Shown in pieces: positions 1 to 5,550 of a stretch of DNA of 17,397 nucleotides; position 1 is the first letter of the stretch; each line of letters begins with the position of its first letter. Where the stretch lies: assembly GCA_028868335.1 (NCBI GenBank), contig JAGWUU010000029.1, positions 1 through 17,397 of the forward strand. The letters are read 5' to 3'. A model generated the notes under the pieces. That model saw only the letters and a list, made by a program, of their open reading frames with translations. It was not told the origin of the DNA and searched no databases. The position numbers and the translations under genes are program-made. The DNA is from Sphingomonadales bacterium (GTDB lineage Bacteria; Pseudomonadota; Alphaproteobacteria; Sphingomonadales; Sphingomonadaceae).

Positions 1-250
1 CGAGGAAATGGCCGCCAAGCTGCGTGCCGCGGTAGATTCGGGCGAATACGCCACCACCAGCGAAGTCGTGCGGGAGGCGCTGCGCGATTGGGACGATCAC
101 CAGGAACGGCGCCAGGCCGCGCTTGCCCGGCTTCGGGCCGAGATCGACAAGGGGTTGGAAGGGCCGTTCCTTCCCGCGGAAGAAGTTTTTGAAGACTTGC
201 GCAATTTTGTCCGTGAACGGGTGGCGTTCTACAAAAGCGATGATAAATGA
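1..250 (+). CDS. parD: ParD-like antitoxin, 5'-truncated by window edge
   Basis: Type II antitoxin of the ParD/CopG ribbon-helix-helix group. It would bind and neutralise the ParE toxin encoded next and repress its own operon. The visible part has the family pattern of a helix, then SGEY, then a SEVVREALRDW helix, followed by an acidic C-terminal tail (EEVFEDLRNF) of the kind that wraps the toxin. The frame is open to the left edge: two Glu codons precede the first ATG at position 8. That Met falls inside the usual N-terminal strand region, so the true start is probably outside the window. The stop overlaps the parE start in an ATGA arrangement (247-250), indicating translational coupling. 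Family call is firm; the exact N-terminus cannot be seen. Confidence 0.85.
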   Translation, partial: EEMAAKLRAAVDSGEYATTSEVVREALRDWDDHQERRQAALARLRAEIDKGLEGPFLPAEEVFEDLRNFVRERVAFYKSDDK

Positions 251-534
251 CCATACTGGTCCTGGCGCGGCAGGCGCAGACAGATCTTCGCGACATTGCC
301 GACTATATCGCCCGTGACAATCCTGACCGTGCCGTCTCGTTCGTTGACGAGTTGTTGGCTGCGATGGAATTGATCCGCGAACGGCCGACCAGCTTTCGCC
401 TTCGATCTGAATGGCGCGCGAATTTGCGCTCGTCAGTTTACCACGGTTATCAGATCATCTTTCAAATCAGCGGCAATCGGGTGGAAATTGCAAGGGTCCT
501 TCACGGCTCGCGCGACATTCCATCCCAGCTTTAG
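247..534 (+). CDS. parE: ParE/RelE-family toxin
   Basis: A 95-residue protein with the typical length and layout of the ParE toxin family. It has an N-terminal strand (ILVLARQAQTDL), a long two-helix hairpin containing DIADYIARDNP and a second helix ending in ELIRERP, then C-terminal strands with YQIIFQI and a VEIARVLHGSRD end. ParE toxins generally poison DNA gyrase; that is family knowledge and was not tested here. The ATG overlaps the upstream antitoxin stop by four bases, so the pair is one operon. The reading frame looks intact with no obvious degradation. The next gene starts nine bases after the stop and could be read through. Confidence 0.88.
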   Translation: MTILVLARQAQTDLRDIADYIARDNPDRAVSFVDELLAAMELIRERPTSFRLRSEWRANLRSSVYHGYQIIFQISGNRVEIARVLHGSRDIPSQL

Positions 535-543
535 GTTGTTATA

Positions 544-1215
544 ATGAACGTCTCCGAAGCCGTCGCCACCCGCCGTTCGATCCGTGCGTTCCTTGACAGG
601 CCGGTCGATACCGCCGTTCTGCGGCGCGTATTGGAAAAGGCGCAGAATTCGCCGTCTGGCGGCAACACCCAACCGTGGAACGCCGCCTTGCTGACCGGGG
701 AACCGCTGGCCCGCCTGCTCGCTCACGTAGCCCAGGTCGTGCCGCAGGGACGCGCCGCCTTTGCGCCCGAATACAACGTCTATCCGCCCGAGCTTGAGGG
801 CCGCTATGAAACCAGCCGGTTCGGCGTGGGCGAGGCGCTCTATGCCGCGCTCGCCATTCCGCGCGAGGACAAGGCCTCGCGGCTGATGTGGTTCGCGCGC
901 AATTTCCAGGCCTTCGGCGCGCCGGTGCTGATGCTGATCCATACCCCGCGCTACATGGGGCCGCCGCAGTGGGCGGACATCGGCATGTGGCTCCAGACCG
1001 TGGCGCTGCTGCTGCGCGAGGAGGGGCTGGATAGCTGCATGCAGGAGGCCTGGGCGGTCTATCAAAAGCAGATCCGCGAATGCGTCGAGATCCCCGAGGA
1101 TCACATCTTCTTCTGCGGCATGGCGATCGGCTGGGGCGACCGCGAGGCCGAGGTCAACCGCTTCCCGGTGCCGCGGGTCGGGCTTGACGATTCGGTGAGG
1201 TGGGAAGGGTTCTGA
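544..1215 (+). CDS. nitroreductase family FMN-dependent oxidoreductase
   Basis: A 223-residue nitroreductase-fold protein. The N-terminal region VATRRSIRAF and the stretch SPSGGNTQPW (residues 36-45) are the usual FMN-binding signatures. A C-terminal GWGDREAEVNRFPVPR segment matches the family's last flavin-contacting region. Such enzymes use NAD(P)H to reduce nitroaromatics, quinones or similar acceptors; the natural substrate cannot be read from sequence. The length is normal for the family. The ATG at 544 follows a weak AGG overlapping the parE stop, so the ribosome binding site is poor. The gene could be transcribed from the toxin-antitoxin promoter, but that is inference. Confidence 0.9.
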   Translation: MNVSEAVATRRSIRAFLDRPVDTAVLRRVLEKAQNSPSGGNTQPWNAALLTGEPLARLLAHVAQVVPQGRAAFAPEYNVYPPELEGRYETSRFGVGEALYAALAIPREDKASRLMWFARNFQAFGAPVLMLIHTPRYMGPPQWADIGMWLQTVALLLREEGLDSCMQEAWAVYQKQIRECVEIPEDHIFFCGMAIGWGDREAEVNRFPVPRVGLDDSVRWEGF

Positions 1216-1273
1216 GCGGCACGTCGGGGAACCGCGGGCCGCGTCGACAGGAGGTTGCGCTACCGCGCCTGCG

Positions 1274-1293
1274 ATCCCCGCTTGCGCGGGGAT
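1274..1293. repeat. palindromic repeat of the VIPAQAGI type
   Basis: A perfect 8-bp inverted repeat, ATCCCCGC / GCGGGGAT, with a 4-base TTGC loop, lies in the gap before cysS. Read on the minus strand, the surrounding bases encode VIPAQAGI. That peptide is a familiar artefact of a short palindromic element dispersed in many proteobacterial genomes. Only one copy is present in this window, so the repeat identity rests on recall of the family. It lies 26 bp upstream of the chosen cysS start and could be in its 5' untranslated region. Confidence 0.65.
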
Positions 1294-1318
1294 GACGAGA
1301 GAGGCAAAGCGCACCCCC

Positions 1319-2800
1319 ATGACCGATATCCCGCTCAAACTGTTCAACAGCCTGACCCGCCAGCTTGAAGTGTTCCAGCCCGTCCATCCGGGCGAGGCGC
1401 GCGTCTATACCTGCGGGCCGACGGTCTATAACTACCCGCACATCGGCAACATGCGCGCCTATGTCTTTGCCGATGTGCTGGGCCGCACGTTGAGCTTCAA
1501 GGGCTATGACCTTACCCATGTCATCAACATCACCGATGTCGGCCACCTGACCGATGACGCCGATGCGGGTGAGGACAAGATGGAGAAGATGGCGGCCCAG
1601 CGCGCGCAGTCGATCTGGGACATTGCCCGCCACTATACCGAAGCCTATTGGGCCGACATCAAGGCGCTCAATATCCGCCAGCCGGCGCGCTGGACCATTG
1701 CCACCGAGTATGTTCCCGCGATGATCGACTTCGCCAAGGGCATCGCCGAACGGCACTGCTACGAGCTGGACAGCGGCCTCTATTTCGACGTCTCGACCGT
1801 GGCCGATTACGGCCGCCTGGCCCGCGCCCACACTGACGAGGGCGAAGGGCGGATCGAGACGGTCGAGGGCAAGCGCAACGCCGCCGACTTCGCGATCTGG
1901 CGCAAGACTCCGCCGGGCGAGACGCGCCAGATGGAGTGGGATTCGCCGTGGGGCCGGGGCGCGCCGGGCTGGCACCTCGAATGCTCGGTGATGAGCGGGG
2001 CGGTGCTGGGCTTTCCCTTCGACATCCACACCGGCGGGATCGACCACCGCGAGATCCACCACCCGAACGAGATCGCGCAGAACCAGGCGCACTGCTGCAC
2101 CAACGGGCTGGACGTTGCCGCCAATTCCGGCGCCAACATCTGGATGCACAACAACTTCCTGGTCGAACGCAGCGGCAAGATGAGCAAAAGCGCGGGCGAG
2201 TTCCTCCGGCTGCAACTGCTGATCGACAAGGGCTATCACCCGCTCGCCTACCGGATGCTGTGCCTCCAGGCGCATTACCGCTCGGAGCTGGAATTCAGTT
2301 GGGAAGGGCTGGGGGCGGCGCTGGTTCGGCTGAAGCGGTTGGTGATGGCGGTGGAAGCCCTCAAGACCCGGCATGCTGAACTTGTTTCAGCATCCATCGC
2401 GCCTTCGGATACGGCGACGGGCGAGAAGTTTGCTCCATTTCTCGAGCGGTTCGGTGGCGCGGTTTCCGACGATCTTAACACCGCGATCGCTCTGACTGCG
2501 CTGGAAGAGGTGATCGCAATCAAGAAGGTCGATGCAGGCGATAAACTGGCGGTGATTGCGGCGATGGACACCATCCTTGGCCTCGATCTCCTGACCCTCA
2601 CCCGCGCGGACTTGCGTATCCGCCCCAAGGTCGCGACCATCACCGAGGCCGAAATCGACGCCACCCTTGCCCTGCGCAAGGAAGCCCGCGCCGCCAAGGA
2701 CTTCGCCACCTCTGACCGCCTGCGCGACGAACTCGCCGCCCAAGGCGTCGAGGTGATGGACGGCGATTCGCTCGGCTGGGACTGGAAGCTGGGCGAGTGA
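1319..2800 (+). CDS. cysS: cysteinyl-tRNA synthetase
   Basis: Class I aminoacyl-tRNA synthetase that charges tRNA-Cys in the cytoplasm. From the start used here it has 493 residues. Visible landmarks are TCGPTVYNYPHIGN (residues 31-44) with the first zinc cysteine and the HIGH-type motif, C222, the HHPNE zinc/active-site segment (247-251), and the KMSKS loop at 287-291. An in-frame ATG at 1292 exists, but it lies in the upstream palindromic repeat and would add nine non-family residues. The ATG at 1319 gives the normal N-terminus MTDIPLKLFN. Residues 351-359 (RHAELVSAS) are encoded by an inserted palindromic element in the variable region after the catalytic core. The stop overlaps the GTG of the next gene. 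Confidence 0.98.
   Translation: MTDIPLKLFNSLTRQLEVFQPVHPGEARVYTCGPTVYNYPHIGNMRAYVFADVLGRTLSFKGYDLTHVINITDVGHLTDDADAGEDKMEKMAAQRAQSIWDIARHYTEAYWADIKALNIRQPARWTIATEYVPAMIDFAKGIAERHCYELDSGLYFDVSTVADYGRLARAHTDEGEGRIETVEGKRNAADFAIWRKTPPGETRQMEWDSPWGRGAPGWHLECSVMSGAVLGFPFDIHTGGIDHREIHHPNEIAQNQAHCCTNGLDVAANSGANIWMHNNFLVERSGKMSKSAGEFLRLQLLIDKGYHPLAYRMLCLQAHYRSELEFSWEGLGAALVRLKRLVMAVEALKTRHAELVSASIAPSDTATGEKFAPFLERFGGAVSDDLNTAIALTALEEVIAIKKVDAGDKLAVIAAMDTILGLDLLTLTRADLRIRPKVATITEAEIDATLALRKEARAAKDFATSDRLRDELAAQGVEVMDGDSLGWDWKLGE
2366..2400 (+). repeat. palindromic element inserted in the cysS reading frame
   Basis: ATGCTGAA (2373-2380) and TTCAGCAT (2386-2393) form a perfect 8-bp stem with a CTTGT loop. 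With the flanking bases the segment encodes TRHAELVSAS in the cysS frame. RHAELVSAS is a recurring translated signature of a dispersed palindromic repeat known from many proteobacteria, analogous to Rickettsia palindromic elements that insert into genes without breaking frame. The outer boundaries of the insertion are approximate. Only this copy is in the window. Confidence 0.75.
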
Positions 2801-3249
2801 AGCTCTGGCGCCTGACCCGCGCGCCCTACGTGGCGCTAGACGGGAAGGGCGCGGAACTGCACGGCGCGCGCTATGCGCCGCCGGGGCGTCCGGTGGTCAG
2901 CCTGGCGAGCGAGGCCGGGCTCGCGGTGCTGGTGGCGCTTCGTTATCATCTGCCCGCTCTGGATGAGGCGCCGGAAGATCTTGTCCTCGGCTGGACCGAG
3001 GTTGACGCGGTGCCCCTGCGCATTCCCGATACGGAGGATGACGCCGTTCGCCATCACATTGGCGAGTGGCTCGAATCGCGCCGTTCCCTCCTCGCGGCGA
3101 TCCGCTCGAAAGTCCTGCCCGAGGCGGATGTGATCTACCTCAACCCCCACCATCCCGATGCGGGAAGCATTCCGCCACTCACCACGCGGCCGTTCAACTT
3201 TGCCGAATGCCTCCACCGCCCGCCGATGCTGGATGCCTTTCGCGGTTAG
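2797..3249 (+). CDS. RES domain protein (NAD+ phosphorylase-like), orphan
   Basis: A 150-residue protein starting at GTG (2797), whose first bases overlap the cysS stop as GTGA. It has the RES-family order: an N-terminal LWRLTRAPYVALDGKGA, then GARYAPPGRPVVSLAS, then WLESRRSL, and a C-terminal AIRSKVLPEADVIYLNPHHP with a following hydrophobic/aromatic PFNFAECL. RES toxins degrade NAD+ and normally sit beside a Xre/MbcA-type antitoxin with a DUF2384 domain; none is visible here. The invariant Arg and Ser positions appear to be kept. The Glu usually found in an alanine/leucine-rich 'LE' helix reads as Val (LAVLVALRY), so NADase activity may be lost or altered. The family call comes from motif recognition and is less certain than its neighbours. 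Confidence 0.68.
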   Translation: MKLWRLTRAPYVALDGKGAELHGARYAPPGRPVVSLASEAGLAVLVALRYHLPALDEAPEDLVLGWTEVDAVPLRIPDTEDDAVRHHIGEWLESRRSLLAAIRSKVLPEADVIYLNPHHPDAGSIPPLTTRPFNFAECLHRPPMLDAFRG

Positions 3250-3311
3250 AGCCGGGCCCAGCATCCGCGACTGCCTCGATCCACATCTTCCTCTGGCATC
3301 CCCAGGGTGAG

Positions 3312-3340
3312 TGGGGCGGAAGTCATGGCCTTCCGCCCCA
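3312..3340. terminator. bidirectional terminator-like hairpin between convergent genes
   Basis: A perfect 11-bp stem (TGGGGCGGAAG pairing with CTTCCGCCCCA) around a 7-base loop. It lies between the stop of the rightward RES gene (3249) and the stop of the leftward gene ending at 3348. No clear U-run follows on either strand, so intrinsic termination may be weak or Rho-assisted. The position between convergent stops makes terminator the natural reading. Confidence 0.6.
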
Positions 3341-3347
3341 GCGGCAT

Positions 3348-3719
3348 TCACACTTCGTCGAGAAGCAACAGCTCAACCTCCACTTCCAGCTTCGGTTCGG
3401 GCAGTGCCGTGTGAACCATGGCGACCACCGCCGCATCGGCGACAAGCTTGTGGGGCAGGGCGAATTCATGGTCCGGCACAGCCTCGGCATAACGCTCACC
3501 GGCGGCGACGGCTTCGGCTCCGCTAAAGCTCAGCAGCACGGCATGGCGCTGGCCTGTAAAGGTGACGCTGGCCCACGGGCGCTCGCTGTGGCGCACCAGT
3601 TCGGCGCTGCCCCCGGCAAGGCGCAGCAGGGCGGAGAGCAGCGACATCCATGGGCGATGCAATGGCGCGCGCGAGGCGCGAGCAGGAAGGTTGTGGAGGA
3701 GTTCGGGATCACTGAACAT
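3348..3719 (-). CDS. conserved hypothetical protein, function unknown
   Basis: A 123-residue leftward protein that I cannot assign to a characterised family. It opens with MFSDPELLHNLPARASRAP and has a Leu/Ala-rich helix (MSLLSALLRLAGGSAELV). Next come HSERPWASVTFTGQRH and a short strand-like segment, then HEFALPHKLVADAAVV, and it ends in an acidic Glu/Leu stretch (EVEVELLLLDEV). There is no signal peptide and no obvious membrane span. The mix of alternating strands and helices suggests a small globular cytoplasmic protein. Its ATG at 3719 lies inside the end of the upstream HTH gene (11-bp overlap), so the two are co-translated. I associate this sequence type with sphingomonads, but no function can be given. 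Confidence 0.75.
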   Translation of the reverse strand: MFSDPELLHNLPARASRAPLHRPWMSLLSALLRLAGGSAELVRHSERPWASVTFTGQRHAVLLSFSGAEAVAAGERYAEAVPDHEFALPHKLVADAAVVAMVHTALPEPKLEVEVELLLLDEV

Positions 3720-3897
3720 GAGGGGTCTCGCGATAAATGTTCATGAAATGTTCTATACGTCTTTCCGTGGCGAAACGCGGCGTGCGGCCGTTGCGCAGAT
3801 CCTGCACGAAGCGCGGATCGTGCGCGGCGAGCCGCCCGAACTTGGTCCACGGCATTCCGGTTTCGCGCAGGAAGCGCTCGATCCGGGTTATCAGCAT
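3709..3897 (-). CDS. small HTH (XRE-like) protein
   Basis: A 62-residue leftward protein consisting almost only of a helix-turn-helix-like domain. The likely recognition region is TKFGRLAAHDPRFVQDLRNG followed by RTPRFATERRIEHFM, resembling minimal Cro/CI-type domains. I chose the ATG at 3897 because AAGGGGG lies eight bases upstream. An in-frame ATG at 3948 would add 17 residues without family-like sequence. It diverges from the S24 repressor gene across a 103-bp AT-rich gap and overlaps the next leftward gene by 11 bp. It probably binds DNA; its target is unknown, and the palindromes in the divergent gap are candidates. It carries no protease or ligand domain. Confidence 0.7.
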   Translation of the reverse strand: MLITRIERFLRETGMPWTKFGRLAAHDPRFVQDLRNGRTPRFATERRIEHFMNIYRETPHVQ

Positions 3898-3965
3898 TGC
3901 ATCGACCCCCTTTTGTCTGGTGATTCGCTCAAGGAATAATCCTTTCATCCTCGGCGAAATCCTAC

Positions 3966-3994
3966 TTGTCTAGGAAATTTCCTTCGTGTAAGAA
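3966..3994 (+). promoter_or_regulatory. candidate promoter of the S24 repressor, possibly leaderless
   Basis: TTGTCT (3966-3971) and TAAGAA (3989-3994) are separated by exactly 17 bases. A start site six or seven bases after the -10 would fall at or next to the ATG at 4001. No good Shine-Dalgarno sequence precedes that ATG, so a leaderless transcript fits. The -10 match is only moderate. Confidence 0.45.
3972..3983. promoter_or_regulatory. operator-like palindrome AGGAAATTTCCT
   Basis: A perfect 12-bp palindrome that fills most of the -35/-10 spacer of the candidate promoter. A related GAAAATTTC (3992-4000) lies about 18.5 bp away centre to centre, and a half-match CGAAAT is at 3955-3960. 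Repeats spaced by nearly two helical turns suggest cooperative repressor binding. The divergent S24 and HTH genes are the obvious candidate binders; which one is unknown. Confidence 0.5.
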
Positions 3995-4000
3995 AATTTC

Positions 4001-4663
4001 ATGGTTACGCTTTCCCCCGCCGATACGACGGTCCGCACAACGCTGCTGCATCTGGCGCGCGCGCGCGGCACAAGCCTGGCCAAGCTATCGGAACTGCTTG
4101 GCCGCAATCCCAGTTATCTTCAGCAGTTCGTAGGGCGCGGCAGTCCGCGCAAGCTGGAGGAGAACGATCGCCGTATCCTCGCCCGGTTCTTCGGGGTGAA
4201 GGAAAGCGAGCTTGGCGCGCCAGAGGATAATTCCTTTGTAGTCGCGCAGGGCAAACGCGGCGAATGGTGTGACGTGCCGCGCCTCGCGCTTGGCGCCTCG
4301 GCCGGGCCGGGCGCGCTGGCGGGAGAGGAGGCGGCGATTGGCGCCTTCCGGTTCTCGAACCGCTGGCTGCGCGAACAGGGGCTGGACCCGGCGCACCTCT
4401 CGGCGATCCGGGTCGAGGGCGATTCGATGGAGGGCACGTTGCGCGATGGAGACGAGATCCTGGTCGATCGCACCCCGCGCCCATTGCGCGATGGCATCCA
4501 TGTCGTCCGTGCCGGTGACGCCCTGCTGGTCAAACGCCTCGACATTGCCCAGCCGGGCAAGGTCGTGCTGGTCAGCGACAACCCGGCTTACCGTCCGATC
4601 GAACTCTTGCCCGAAGAAGTGCAGGTGGTCGGCCGGGTAGTGTGGAAAAGTGGAAGGCTTTAG
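4001..4663 (+). CDS. S24-family (LexA/CI-like) transcriptional repressor
   Basis: A 220-residue protein with an N-terminal helix-turn-helix region (about residues 20-66, including GTSLAKLSELLGRNPSYLQQ) and a C-terminal S24 peptidase domain. The catalytic dyad is S142 in VEGDSMEGTLRDGDEILVDR and K178 in GDALLVKRLD. An ASAGPG segment (99-104) provides a candidate Ala101-Gly102 self-cleavage site, placed as in LexA-type repressors between the domains. Such proteins bind operators and may inactivate themselves on DNA damage. It is not LexA itself: the HTH does not resemble the LexA winged helix. No phage genes are nearby, so it is a stand-alone regulator. The next gene begins nine bases after its stop. 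Confidence 0.9.
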   Translation: MVTLSPADTTVRTTLLHLARARGTSLAKLSELLGRNPSYLQQFVGRGSPRKLEENDRRILARFFGVKESELGAPEDNSFVVAQGKRGEWCDVPRLALGASAGPGALAGEEAAIGAFRFSNRWLREQGLDPAHLSAIRVEGDSMEGTLRDGDEILVDRTPRPLRDGIHVVRAGDALLVKRLDIAQPGKVVLVSDNPAYRPIELLPEEVQVVGRVVWKSGRL

Positions 4664-4672
4664 GCTGGGACG

Positions 4673-5293
4673 ATGATTACCGAGATCGAGGACTTCTTTG
4701 CCAAGGGTTGCGGGCGTTGCGAGCGGTTCGACACGGCTGATTGCTCTGCTCGCAGGTGGAGTGAAGGATTGGCCGTGCTGCGCGGGATTTGCCGTGATGC
4801 TGGGCTGACCGAGACGGTCAAATGGGGCCATCCGTGCTATATGCACGCCGGCCGCAATGTCGCGCTGATCGGGGCCGTGCGTGGCGATTTCCGGCTCAAC
4901 TTCTTCCATGCGGCACTGCTGGCGGATCGCGAAGGCGTACTCGAACGGCAGGGGCCGAACACGCAGAACCCGGATTCGATGCGCTTCACCGAAAATTCCC
5001 AGCCCGGCCGGATGCAGGCCACAATCACGACCTATCTCAAAGAAGCTATGGACTACGCCGAGGCAGGGGTCCTGCCCGATAAAAAGGCGGCTGTGGTCGA
5101 CATGCCCGAAGAACTGGTCGAGGCGCTCGATTGCGATGGTGAACTGGCCGAGGCTTTTGCCGAGCTGACTCCCGGACGCCAGCGCAGCTATGCGATCAAC
5201 CTCAACGCGGCCAAGACTTCCACGACGCGGCTGGCGCGGATCGCAAAATTCCGCGGGCACATCTTGGCGGGGAAGGGCGCGAACGAACGCTAG
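4673..5293 (+). CDS. YdeI/OmdA-type protein (DUF1801-like domain)
   Basis: A 206-residue cytoplasmic protein of the YdeI type. The N-terminal part (about 1-125) matches the DUF1801/YdhG-like fold, with ETVKWGHPCYMHAGRNVALIGA followed by FRLNFFHAALL. The C-terminal part (about 140-200) has the OmdA-like region MPEELVEALD, then AFAELTPGRQRSYAINLNAA and a basic RLARIAKFRGHI helix. Related proteins have been linked to resistance to bacteriocins and antimicrobial peptides, but the biochemical activity is not established. It follows the S24 repressor by nine bases with a weak GGGA ribosome site, so they probably share a transcript and control. The length is normal. Confidence 0.8.
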   Translation: MITEIEDFFAKGCGRCERFDTADCSARRWSEGLAVLRGICRDAGLTETVKWGHPCYMHAGRNVALIGAVRGDFRLNFFHAALLADREGVLERQGPNTQNPDSMRFTENSQPGRMQATITTYLKEAMDYAEAGVLPDKKAAVVDMPEELVEALDCDGELAEAFAELTPGRQRSYAINLNAAKTSTTRLARIAKFRGHILAGKGANER

Positions 5294-5374
5294 GCGGGCC
5301 GCGATGTCCTACACCCGCAAGGGTGGTAATTGCGGTTCCGCTCTTTGACTTCGCGGAATTCAACGAATCACCAT

Positions 5375-5489
5375 GGTCACAATGCTGCTGCCCAAAGTGA
5401 CCCAGAAAAAGCGCTATGTGTCACCTTAATCCGCGTAATACATTGATAATGAAATGAATACTGCCGAACAGGGTGTCACCTTTTCCCGG
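5375..5489 (+). repeat. dispersed structured intergenic element, copy A
   Basis: This lies in the 257-bp gene-free gap 5294-5550. It starts with a hairpin GGTCAC/GTGACC (5375-5402) enclosing AATGC. The 65-bp core at 5416-5480 begins ATGTGTCACCTTA, has ATTGATAAT in the middle, and ends CCGAACAGGGTGTCACC. The core matches the reverse complement of 11456-11520: 36 of the first 50 positions agree without a gap by hand count. Within copy A, GTGTCACCTT itself occurs twice (5418-5427 and 5473-5482). The core is AT-rich against its GC-rich surroundings. I do not recognise it as a named element; the rest of the gap shows nothing clear. Confidence 0.6.
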
Positions 5490-5550
5490 CCAGCCGATTC
5501 CGTCCATTTTACGGTTGCCCAATACCCGTCAGCTTCCCATCTTTGCAGCC

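Noticed and set aside
433..1347. A 304-codon minus-strand frame with a VIPAQAGI segment
   Set aside because: It is antisense to the nitroreductase. The VIPAQAGI string only reflects the palindromic repeat before cysS.
1154..2374. A 406-codon minus-strand frame opposite cysS
   Set aside because: cysS is unmistakable on the plus strand; the antisense frame shows no domain.
3066..3746. A 226-codon plus-strand frame crossing the hairpin and the unknown leftward gene
   Set aside because: It overlaps the end of the RES gene, crosses the terminator-like hairpin and has no coherent protein features. The leftward frame has the better start and gene coupling.
3933..3942. GGAATAATCC as an additional operator in the divergent gap
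   Set aside because: Its centre is not symmetric and it matches the other palindromes only at the outer GGA/TCC bases, so it was not counted as a site.
4085..5260. A 391-codon minus-strand frame opposite the S24 and YdeI-type genes
   Set aside because: Both plus-strand genes have clear family motifs, and the antisense frame has none.
5473..5550. Upstream GTG start for the MBL hydrolase
   Set aside because: It would place the dispersed-element sequence inside the protein and add 26 residues not seen in the family.
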